A DNA stretch of 64,000 nt from Dugong dugon (lineage: Eukaryota; Chordata; Mammalia; Sirenia; Dugongidae). The stretch lies in the NCBI GenBank assembly GCA_030035585.1, contig CM057477.1, positions 56,835,447 through 56,899,446 of the forward strand, read 5' to 3'. The notes below the pieces were generated by a model. That model worked only from the letters and a program-made list of their open reading frames with translations. It was not told where the DNA came from and searched no databases. Shown in pieces: positions 1-8,438 of the stretch; within the stretch, counting starts at the first letter, position 1; every line of letters begins with the position of its first letter. A program made the translations under genes and the position numbers.

Positions 1-713
1 AAGTCAACTGAGTAAGTCCTGGAAAAGATTAAGTCAGTAGATAAAAAATGTCAGGTCTGGATCAAATTCACTGGTAGACATATTGATTAATCTTCCAACC
101 CATACCGAGTTCTCAGAGAAAGTTCATCACCCAAAGCTGCTAGAAAAATCCGCCTGGGTAACAAGTGACTTCAACCAGCCTGACTGAAGCTTATTGATGT
201 TCTTCTGTGGTCAAACTTAAAAGATCCTGGACAGATCATCTCTCCGGATATTTGGATTTAGGATACTGAAAAATTAAATCTGTTAGATAATGGTATGTCC
301 CTAAACTGAAAGGGCTTGTAGTCATAGCCAAACTTAGAACAATGGTAAGCCCATGCTGTTTACAAGCTAAAAGTCTGGGGAAGCAGAGAAAATCTAACTA
401 CAGAGAGGTGGGAGAGAAGACAATGAGTCAACTGAGAAGCAAGAAAGTGGCCATGTGGTGCCATGAAGCATGGAAGATGTTAGCTTCAGTTCCTAATTTT
501 CTACTTCTTGTCTTGCTGCAGCCTGACTGAACTTCATTCCCAGCCTAAATTAGCTCTGGGATTAACTATCATTAGCTTTCAGTACGTACACTTTTCATAA
601 CCCATTTAAGATGATTTTTGTTTGTACACAATACACCGTATCCACAATGTGTGTGCATCCTTCTCTTAATGCTCTTAGCAATCATAGTCTATACCACACA
701 AAATACTGCATTC
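1..713. other. Unassigned sequence left of the ERV-L provirus
   Basis: I recognise no repeat family, exon or RNA gene here. A 62-codon open frame at 342-530 has no recognisable domain and no splice or promoter context, so I treat it as chance. Positions 714-718 (CAGCT) are the left target-site duplication of the provirus that follows. Confidence 0.5.
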
Positions 714-718
714 CAGCT

Positions 719-1099
719 TATAATGGTTAAGGATATGTGTCAAATTGGCTATTCCATGATTCTCAGTGGTTTGGCAAATATTATTTAATTATCCTCCGTT
801 TTGTGATTTGATGTAGATAGCCAATCAGTTGAAAGGGGAGTTTCCTTGGGGGTATGACCACTATATGCAGATACCTGGCAAAGTTTGCCCTCTCTGGATC
901 CTGCATCTGACTTGTCATCCTCTAACCTCTGGTTCTTAGGACATGAGCTAGCAGCCTGCCATCTGACCTGCAGACTTTGGGATTCTCCACCTCCCACAGC
1001 CCCATGAGCTAGCAGCCTGTCATCTGACCTGCCGATTTTATTTATACATATACATATGCTTCACTGATTTTGCTTCTCTAGAAAACCCAGCCTAAGACA
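719..1099 (+). repeat. 5' LTR of the ERV-L provirus, internally deleted
   Basis: It aligns with the 3' LTR at 5844-6346 and the solo LTR at 45332-45879 through the stretch with 'gattctcagtggtttggca' and the segment around 'ttgaaaggggagtttcctt'. The start is TA where the other copies have TG; the end is CCTAAGACA, as in the solo LTR. At 381 bp it is about 120-170 bp shorter than the others. The missing part lies after about 1035 and includes the region that holds AATAAA in the 3' LTR. Confidence 0.82.
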
Positions 1100-1101
1100 T
1101 T

Positions 1102-1119
1102 TGGTACTAATAGTGGCTC
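1102..1119 (+). promoter_or_regulatory. Primer-binding site of the ERV-L provirus
   Basis: Directly after the 5' LTR end and two spacer bases lies TGGTACTAATAGTGGCTC. A TGG start at this spot is typical of a tRNA 3'-end complement; ERV-L elements are known to use tRNA-Leu. Which tRNA fits best could not be computed here. Confidence 0.6.
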
Positions 1120-3050
1120 TAGAGGAGCAGAATCGTAAGGATGAGTTTTCTGAATTAGTTCTCATGCTTGGCTAGTCTTAAAGGCACTGATGACTCTGTC
1201 TCCAGTAGTAAAGAGGGCACTGTTAATCCTTGGCATGAGGTGTCAATAGAAATACACAAAATATCACCACCAGTGAATCAGATATTTGTGAGAAATAAGG
1301 CTCTGGGTAATTGCATATTTGATATTTTTCTACAATTTTGTCAGAATGAGAAGTATAGGTAGCCGGCTGGTTAGTCCTGCTTTTTGAAAGAAAGAGATGA
1401 GCTCAGGGCTTCAGAATCACAGCTCAAGCACCACAAAAAAGACCTGAAAGTTGCCACTTATGCCCTGAAGGAATGACTTATTTCTTGTATTAACAGAGCT
1501 GATATTGTTGAAAACCAAACTCAGAGCTTTATCATTAAGAGTGGCTGAGTGACAATGTCAACTGAATTCCCAACTTCATATGGTATCTGAAGTTAAAGTG
1601 AGAGCATTGATTGGGAAGAAATGCAACCCTAAAACTTGGGCTGGGACATATGGGCAGATAATTAGGAACTGGGGACATCGAGGCCCTAAATTCTATTGAA
1701 TCACTCCTGCCAACAGAACCAGCCCTCTTATTCCCACTTGAAAAGATGACTCCACCTTTGTCTGCTAAGCTACCTTCCCTAGTAAAACAATTATACCTTC
1801 CACTCCCATCTGATGAGATTAACCCAGCTGTGCCTAAAGACACTTTGCGATATCACCTGAGGTGGTGCCTGGGGCATTACCTGGAGTATCACCTAAGGCA
1901 GATACCTTACCAGACATTGATAAATATCCCCAGGACCCACACCCACCACCCATTTTTGTTTATAGACCTATAACTAGACTTAAGTCCCAGCAAGCCCCAA
2001 GAAGTGAAGTACAAAGTTTGACCCAAGTGGAGGTATGCTACACTCCAAAAGAACTGCTTGATTTTTTAATATATGCAAACAGAAATCTGAGGAATATGTA
2101 TGAGAATGGCTATGAAGGGTGTGGGATAATGGTACAAGAAACATAAAGTTGAATTAGTCTGAGTTCAATGACATGTGCCCACTAAGGACAGATTATTCTT
2201 TCAATGTTTCAGCTCCAGAGGTTAGAAAAGGATCTAATAGTTTATTTGGTTGTTTAACTGAAGCATGGATTAAGTGGTGATCTACACTAAATCTAGTTGA
2301 AATGCCAGAACTGCCTTGGTATTCTGTAGAAGAAGGTGTCCAAAGGCTTAGGGAAATTGTCATATTAGAGTGGATTTGTCAGGCTGGACCCACAGATTCA
2401 CCCATGGTGTGTCCATAAGACATACCTTTTACTAAACCGGTGAAGAATAAATTTGTGAAGGGAGCCCCAGCATCCTTGGAGATTGCTGTGATTGCTATTT
2501 TATGTAACTTAGATTTGACAGCAGGAAATTCCTGACTGAATTAAGACACCTAACTACAATGGGGCTGATTGGGCCCTGTGGTGGTAGAGGCCAAGTAGCG
2601 GCACTTAATCTACAAAGACAAGTTGGACATGGTTAATATAATGGACAGCAGAGTCAAAGCAGTAATCAGAATAGTCTGTCTTGTATAGACTTATGGCATC
2701 GGCTACTTAGTCATGGTGTCTGTAGGAATGAGATAGATGAGAAATCTGCTAAACATTTACTTCAACCTTACAAGCCGAAGAGTTCTAGGTCAACTGAACT
2801 ACAGTTTAACTCAAATCGCCAGAATCAAGAGTCACAGCCCCTAAATCAATTCCCAGACTTTTGCCAACTTACAGTCCCACAATCTCTTGGATGAGGGGAA
2901 GGCTGGGTCCCTTGAGGAAGGACCCCACTGCACCGCCAAAAATTTATACTGCTAATCTTTGTCCCAATCTTCCCTAAAGGGATCTACGGCCTTTTACAAG
3001 AGTGTCTGTTGATTAGGGAAAAAGAAATAATCAGACTTTTTGGGGATTAC
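1120..3050 (+). pseudogene. Degraded gag region of ERV-L
   Basis: Fragments in at least two frames carry a gag-like protein. One frame is open at 1746-1973, and a second at 1862-2146 continues the same reading with the motif YTPKELLDF, so a frameshift lies near 1880-1910. Capsid-like coding continues with stops to about 2500, including PELPWYSVEEGVQRL near 2310-2350. I see no CCHC zinc knuckle. The last 500 bases before the protease are too decayed to read. Confidence 0.65.
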
Positions 3051-3540
3051 TGGACCCTGGCTCTGAACTGACACTGCTATATTTTTAAACAATGCGTGCC
3101 TTCTGGGTTTGCCAACAATGTCTGCTCCCCCAGGGTATTTTTCTAAGCGCCGCTATGTCAGTTATTTTTTTCAAATGTTGCTGTGAAAAAATTAGGGTAG
3201 CACACTTATGAAAATATATTGCAAAAGGAAGAAGTGGTTGGCAAACAAATGTAGAAGGGGCACGTTATTTGCATAAAATATGGTAATTCCAGGAGAATCA
3301 AAATGTCACTGTGGCCCAACAGTCAGAGTCGGGGCATATGGTGGTCAGGTTATTACTGGAGTCTTAGCTTAGATCCATCTCACACAGTGAGTCCAGTGTG
3401 TCCTCAAACTCATCGTGTAGTGATTTCCCAAGTTCCAGAATGCATACTTGGAATAGACTTACTCAGTAACTGGCAAAACTCCCACACTGGATCACTGACA
3501 TGTGGAGTAAGGGCTACTATAGTAGGAAAGGCCAAGTAGA
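3038..3540 (+). pseudogene. Aspartic protease remnant of ERV-L, split by an insertion
   Basis: The active-site triplet region reads L-D-P-G-S-E-L near 3050-3070, with Pro where Thr or Ser is usual after the catalytic Asp. The frame is then broken by a 205-bp hairpin element at about 3079-3283. Coding resumes at 3303-3540, where the protease C-terminal signature GIDLLSNWQ can be read. Both the insertion and the Asp-Pro change rule out an active enzyme. Confidence 0.7.
3079..3283. mobile_element. Fold-back (hairpin) MITE-like element inside the protease region
   Basis: The left half (3080-3170) and the reverse complement of the right half (3185-3280) align over almost their whole length. 'gtgccttctgggtttgcc' on the left matches the right arm, read in reverse, at ccccttctacatttgtttgcc; the later blocks around ctaagcgccgctatg also pair. 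The centre lies near 3173-3190. A related copy is at 47555-47695. This fits a non-autonomous DNA transposon with very long terminal inverted repeats. I cannot name the family. Confidence 0.7.
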
Positions 3541-3569
3541 AGCCATTAGAACTGCCACTACCTAGGAAA

Positions 3570-3965
3570 ATAGTAAAACAAAAGCAATACCGTGTTCCTT
3601 GAGGATTGCAGAGATTAGTGCCACTATCAAGGACTTGAAGGATGAAAGGGTGGTGATTCCAACCACATTCCCATTCGACTCAACTATTTGGCCTGTGCAA
3701 AAAACAGATGGATCTTAGAGAATGACAGTGGATTATCATAAACTCAGCCCGGTGGTGACTCCAATCGCAGCTACTGTTCCAGATGTGGTTTCATTACTTG
3801 AGCAAATTAATATATCTCCTGGTACCTGGTATGCAGCTATTGATCTGGCCAATTCCTTTTCCTCAATCCCAGTTTCTAAGCAACACCAGAAGCACTTTGC
3901 CTTCAGCTGGCAAGGCCAGCAATACACCTTCACTATCTCTGCAGGACAGTGGCAGAACTTTGAGC
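3570..3965 (+). pseudogene. Reverse transcriptase N-terminal part of ERV-L pol
   Basis: The frame from 3722 reads M-T-V-D-Y-H-K-L, then the motif A region AAIDLANSF (Asp near 3843), then FAFSWQGQQYTFT. Upstream the same protein is read in another frame and ends at a stop at 3717-3719. After about 3960 the sequence jumps directly to RNase H, so motif B and the YxDD catalytic motif C are absent. This is an internal deletion, not just point decay. Confidence 0.82.
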
Positions 3966-4230
3966 AGTGTACCTGGTTGTTCACTTTGCTTGGAAGGAGA
4001 AATGGCCAGATGTGTAACTGTATACTGATTCACAGGCTGTGGCCAGTGCTTTGGCTAGATGGTCAAGGACTTGGAAGGACTATGATTGGAAAATTGAAGA
4101 CAAGGAGGTATGGGGAAGAGGTATGTGGATAGACCTCTCTGAATGGGCCAAAGAAGTGAAGATATTTGTGTCCCATATGAATGTTCACCAAACAGTGACG
4201 TCAGCAGAGGAGGATTTTAAGAATTAAGTG
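3966..4230 (+). pseudogene. RNase H C-terminal part of ERV-L pol
   Basis: In the frame containing 4039-4227, YTDSQAVASALARWSR can be read through the start of the ORF, followed by VWGRGMWIDLSEWAKE and the His-containing VSHMNVHQ. TDSQ and the late His are typical RNase H positions. The region is fused to the truncated reverse transcriptase by loss of the connecting part. It ends in a stop at 4225-4227. Confidence 0.75.
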
Positions 4231-4958
4231 GACCGATGGCAAGTTCTGGGGAAACCAGTCATCCTCTTTCCCCAGCCACTCCTGTTATTCCCCAAAGGAA
4301 TCATGATCAAAGTGATCCTTGTAGCAGGGATGGAGGTTATGCATGAATTGACCGACACAGAATTCACTCACCATGGCCGACTTGGCTTCAACCACTGATG
4401 AGTGCCCAACCTGCCAGCAGCAGAGACCAACAAAGAGTTGCCAATAAGACACCATTCCTAGGGGTGGTCATCCAGCAACCTGGTGGCAAGTTGATTACAT
4501 GAGACCACTTCTGTCATGGAAAGGGCAACATTTTGTTCTTACTGGGATACTTACTCTGGATACAGATTTGTCTTCCGTATCACAATGCTTCTGCTAATAC
4601 TACCATCCGTGGACTTACAGAATGACTTATAAACTACCAGCGATGGACTTACAGAATGACTTATAAACTACCATCCATGGACTTACTGAATGAATTATCC
4701 ACTGTCGTGGAATCCCACATAGCATTGCTTCGGTTCAAGGAACTCGCTTCACAGCAAATGAGGTGTGGCAATGGGCCTATGCTCATGGAATTCACCGGTA
4801 TTACTATGTTTACCATCATCCTGAAGCAGTTAGTTTGAAAGAACAATGGGATGGCCTTCTAAAGGTACAATTAAGACACGAGCCAGGTAGCAATACTTTA
4901 CAGGGTTGGGGCAGTGTGCTCCAGGAGGCTGTATATGCACTAAACCAGCATTCAATAT
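4231..4958 (+). pseudogene. Integrase region of ERV-L pol, frameshifted
   Basis: A zinc-binding-like N-terminus is suggested by CPTCQQQRP near 4407-4433, followed by core-domain text around GQHFVLTG and DTYSGYR near 4525-4570. QGTRFTANEVWQWAYAHG follows near 4735-4795. Multiple frame changes and stops occur. A 34-bp unit is repeated in tandem at 4611-4690 and further disrupts the core domain. Confidence 0.75.
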
Positions 4959-5576
4959 ATGGTCCAATATATAGCCAGGATTCATAGGTCCAGGAATCAA
5001 AAGATGGAAATGGGAGTGGCATCACTCACTATTACCCCTAGTGACCCACTAGCAAAATTTTTGCTTCCTGTCCCCATGGCCCTGTGTTCTTCAGATCTAG
5101 AAGTCTTAGTTCCAAAGGGAAGAATGCCCCCAACAGGAGACATCAACATGGATTCCACTGAACTGGAAGTTAAGAATACCACGTGGCCACTTTGGGCTCC
5201 TCATGCCTCTAGATCAACAGGCAAAGAAAGAAGTTATATGGCTGGTGTGATGGATCCTGATTACCAAGGGGAAATTGGATCAATATTACATAATGGAGGT
5301 AAAAATGAGAATGTCTGGAATACTGGAGATCCCTTAGGACATGTCTTAGTACTACTGTGCCCTTTGATTAAACTCGATGGAAAACTACACCAACTCAATT
5401 CCAGCATGACTACTAATGGCCCAGACACTTCAGGAATGAAGGTTTCAGTCATCCCACCAGGCAAAGAACCACAAATAGCTGAGGTGCTTACTAAGGGCAA
5501 AGAGAATACAAAATGGGTGGTAGAAAAAGGTAGTTCTAAATACCAGCTACGACCTTGTGACCAGTTGCAGAAATGA
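4959..5576 (+). pseudogene. Integrase end plus dUTPase-like ORF of ERV-L, 205 codons
   Basis: This is the longest open frame in the window. The first residues continue the integrase C-terminus out of frame; the middle carries the dUTPase-type signature GVMDPDYQGEIG at residues 96-107 and GDPLGHVL at 123-130. The end (KVSVIPPGKEPQIAEV at about 166-181) is the pol C-terminus. A dUTPase placed after integrase is a hallmark of ERV-L. The frame is unbroken, but the usual motif I could not be recognised and no working promoter or upstream pol remains, so I call it a relic and not a gene. Confidence 0.7.
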
Positions 5577-5843
5577 GACTGTGATTATTTTTAGTATTTC
5601 TTCTTTGTTTTGTTCTATGTGTATGAGTGCGTATATATGTATTGCAAATATCTTTGTTTTCTTCCCTCCCTGTTCCATTACTTACTATAAAATATAAGAT
5701 GTAAATAAAAGTGGTGTATTTTTGGTTGTACACATGTTAGTTGTATCACATTAGGCCTAAGTATGACTAAAAATTGTCTCTATTTAGAGATTACATATGG
5801 TTTAAGGATCTGTGTACATGTGCCAAGTTGACAAGTGGTAGAC
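5577..5843 (+). other. Short 3' leader of ERV-L between pol and the 3' LTR
   Basis: AT-rich sequence without a coding frame; no env is present. The bases just before the 3' LTR (5832-5843, acaagtggtaga and c) are where the polypurine tract should be, and they are decayed. Confidence 0.6.
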
Positions 5844-6346
5844 TGTGATGGTTAGGGTTATGTGTCAGCTTGGCTAGGTTATGATTCTCAGTGGTTTGGC
5901 AAATGTTATGTAATCATCTTTCATTTCTTCATCTGATGTGGACATACAATCAATTGAAAAGGGAGTTTACTTGAGGGTGAGGCCTGAATCCAATATATAT
6001 AAATGTTCTGGCAAAACTCACCGTCTCTGGATCCTGCATCTGACTCATCATTCTCAAACTTCCAGTTCTTGGGATGTAAGCCAGCAGCCTGCAGTCCAAC
6101 CTGCACATTTTGGGATTTGCCATCTCCCACAGTTCCACAAGCCAGCACCCTGTTGTCTTACCTGACTATTTGGGTTCATCAGCCCACATGAGTCAAGAGA
6201 AACTTCCAGCCTGATGTGTGTCCCACAGATTTGGAATTTGCCAGGCTCCATAACTGTGTGAGCCATTTTCTTGAAATAAATCTGTTTCTCTCTCTCTGTC
6301 TCTCTAATTATATACATATATGTTATATATATATATATGTAATACA
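5844..6346 (+). repeat. 3' LTR of the ERV-L provirus
   Basis: Starts TGTGATGGTTAG and ends AATACA, followed by the target duplication CAGCT at 6347-6351. A likely polyadenylation signal GAAATAAATC is at about 6273-6282. The last 60 bases are a CT-rich then TA-rich simple repeat (6284-6343), which replaced the CCTAAGACA end seen in the other LTR copies. Confidence 0.85.
6300..6343. repeat. TA-rich simple repeat at the end of the 3' LTR
   Basis: Alternating T/A tract with interruptions, preceded by (CT)n from 6284. It probably grew from the AT-rich LTR end. Confidence 0.75.
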
Positions 6347-6351
6347 CAGCT

Positions 6352-7164
6352 GTTTGATGCCTGCTCACATTGATTTCCGAATTTCTAAGAGAATGAACTA
6401 TGCCTTCTATATTTGCACAAATACTACAAGACTCTAGTGTGGTTCTTGGCAAACTATTAGAATAATCATTATAGATTTATTTGACCATCATCTCCTTGTC
6501 CAATTTTTTTTTTTCAGTCAATGGTGGTTGCCAAATATAAGAAAACTATTCTAAGCTTAAACACTCTATCAGTCTAGATTTTATTTAAAAAATAAATTAC
6601 ACTTGGGACTGGATGATTTTCAAGGCCTATTAGATAGCACTTCAATGGCATCTTTATACCTTTGTCTTACAAACAAGAGTTTCATGAAAGAAAAGCCAAT
6701 GTTACTTGGAAAAACAGCAAAGGAAGGAGGTGGCTTGGGACTAAAATAGTTAATCTCAGAAAGAAAATCTAGAGATATGGCAAGTACAAGAACTTTGGAA
6801 GATTTCTGAAAGTGAAAATTTTGCAACTTGACCATATTTATTATTTTCATTGTTTTCTTTTTCTTTATGGAAATTAAAGGTGAAGCCCTAAAAAGTAAAC
6901 GAGTCCATGAGCTTTTCTATAAGGATAAAAAAGAAGTAGTGATATTGGAAATACTAACAATTTTTTGAAATCAAATTTTACAGCAATGAAGAGGGAAAGA
7001 GGAAGAAAAAGCTAGAGATGGAGTAGGGGTTGAGGAGTGAGGATGGAGACTGACTGACTTACTCTTTTGAGACCTCCATCACTCCTGATGTTCTCAAAGT
7101 CATCAAGATACTTGGTATCTCCAGGAAGCACAGGTGAAGCTCTTGTTTTCCCAAGAGACAAATA
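6352..7164. other. Unassigned AT-rich sequence
   Basis: No recognisable repeat, exon pair or RNA gene. The 76-codon antisense frame at 6620-6850 has no domain I recognise. Confidence 0.45.
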
Positions 7165-7169
7165 CATAT

Positions 7170-7647
7170 TGTAATGGTTTGAATTATGTCCCCCCAAAAA
7201 TGTGTATATCAATTTGGCTGGGCCATGATTCCCAGAATTGTGTGGTTGGCTTCCATTTTGTGATTGTAATTTTATGTTAAAGAGGATTAGGGTGGGATTG
7301 TATCACCACCTTTACCCAGGTCACATTCCTGATCCAATGTAAAGGGAGTTTTTTTATCTCTCACGAGATAAACGGAAAGGGAAGCAAGCAGAGTTGGGGA
7401 CCTCATACCATCAAGAGAGCAGTGCCAGGAGCAGAGTGCGTCCTTTGGACTGGGATCCCTGCGCCGAAAAGCTCCTAGTCCGGGGGAACACTGCTGAGAA
7501 GGCCGAGAGAGAGAGAAAGCCTTCCCCTGGAGCTGACACCCTGAATTTGGACTTCTAGCCTACTTTACTGTAAGGAAATAAATTTCTCTTTGTTAAAGCC
7601 ATCCGCTTGAGGTATTTCTGTTGTAGCAGCACAAGACGACTAAGACA
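7170..7647 (+). mobile_element. Solo MaLR-type LTR (ERVL-MaLR), TSD CATAT
   Basis: Begins TGTAATGGTTTGAATTATGT with the C-rich stretch that follows in MaLR LTRs, ends ACTAAGACA, and is flanked by an exact 5-bp duplication CATAT (7165-7169 and 7648-7652). AAATAAATTTCTCTTTGTTA at about 7576-7595 gives a polyadenylation signal. The inverted LTR at 37504-38008 is the same subfamily: both share the segment with the pyrimidine- and CpG-containing middle and the 'cagcacaag' type end. Confidence 0.82.
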
Positions 7648-7778
7648 CATATATATTTTAATTATTAGGGAAAATTCAGACATTTAGTCTCCAAACCCTA
7701 TATATGAGTGAATGCTGCAAAGACTCATCCATTTCTTCCTGGACTTATATACGAATCATAAGTAAAATAAGTATGGAA

Positions 7779-7980
7779 GGAGCCCTGGTGGTTAAGGGCA
7801 GGGCTGCTAATGGAAATGCTGGTAGTTTGAATCCACCCAGCCACTCTATGGGAGAAGGACCTGGAAATCTGCTTCCGTAAACATTACAGCCAAGAAAATG
7901 CTATAGGGTAGTTCTACTCTTTCATATCGGTTCACTATGAGTTGGAATCGAATTGATGGCACCCAACAACAACAATAAGC
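7779..7980 (+). mobile_element. AfroSINE, long form
   Basis: The general SINE layout is a tRNA-like head beginning GGAGCCCTGGTGG, an A box around 'gtggcgcagtggttaagag', a B box around 'gttcgaatcc', a body with 'ggcagttctactctg', and a tail 'gagtcggaatcgac' ending in a CAACAA-type repeat. This copy lacks part of the A box, has the extra body block 'gaaatctgcttccgtaaa', and ends ACCCAACAACAACAATAA. The tail resembles that of the RTE LINE at 31491, implying mobilisation by RTE enzymes. Confidence 0.9.
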
Positions 7981-8286
7981 ATATATTCAAAATAAGATTG
8001 AAAATGCCATAATATGAGAATTTAAAAGAAAAAAAAAGTTAGGCCCATCAATGATTGATTTATACGTTTCAAAATGTTCCTGAAAAATAGTCTGTTTGAG
8101 ATTCAAGTTGTGAATGAAAATTAAAGGCTACATGCCTCTATTTATGTATAAATCATAGAGTATCTTTTGCGTTGCCATCTTGGGAACACCAGAATCTGGG
8201 AAAAAAGCTAGGAGTTGTGGTTCTGCTATAGCAAAAACAACCTCACTTCACAGAAAGCCAAAGTTATAGGATGTTGTCATTGTTTT

Positions 8287-8438
8287 GTTAGGTGCCATCA
8301 AGTCGGTTCCGACTCGTAGCGATTCTACAGGACAGAGTAGAACTTCCCTACAGGTTTTCCAAGGAGCACCTGGTGGATTTGAACTACCAACCTTCTGGTT
8401 AGCAGCTGAGCTCTTAACCACTACACCACCAGGGCTCC
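8287..8438 (-). mobile_element. AfroSINE, short form, antisense
   Basis: Little-diverged copy: 'gtgccatcaagtcggttcc' at the tail side and 'ccaccagggctcc' at the head end. It lacks the extra body block of the long form. An 87-codon frame at 8285-8548 is simply antisense to it. Confidence 0.93.

Larger units (their letters stand above)
719..6346 (+). mobile_element. Decayed ERV-L (class III) endogenous retrovirus, two LTRs
   Basis: The two flanks share an exact 5-bp direct repeat, CAGCT, at 714-718 and 6347-6351, the duplication size expected for ERV-L. Two related LTRs bound the element. Internally the order is primer-binding site, gag-like region, protease, reverse transcriptase, RNase H, integrase and dUTPase, which is the ERV-L layout. 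Only about 270 bases separate the dUTPase ORF from the 3' LTR, so there is no env, as known for this group. Stops, frameshifts, an internal pol deletion and a nested hairpin element leave it unable to encode complete proteins. The family call rests on my reading of domain order and LTR type and was not confirmed by a search. Confidence 0.88.

Noticed and set aside
4611..4690. CRISPR-like repeated units
   Set aside because: Two to three directly adjacent 34-bp units without spacers inside a retroviral pol remnant: a tandem duplication, not an array.
5577..5843. Search for an env gene in the provirus
   Set aside because: Fewer than 270 bases between pol and LTR and no open frame; absence is normal for ERV-L.
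6054..6452. 132-codon antisense frame
   Set aside because: Lies antisense to the ERV-L 3' LTR and its TA-rich end.
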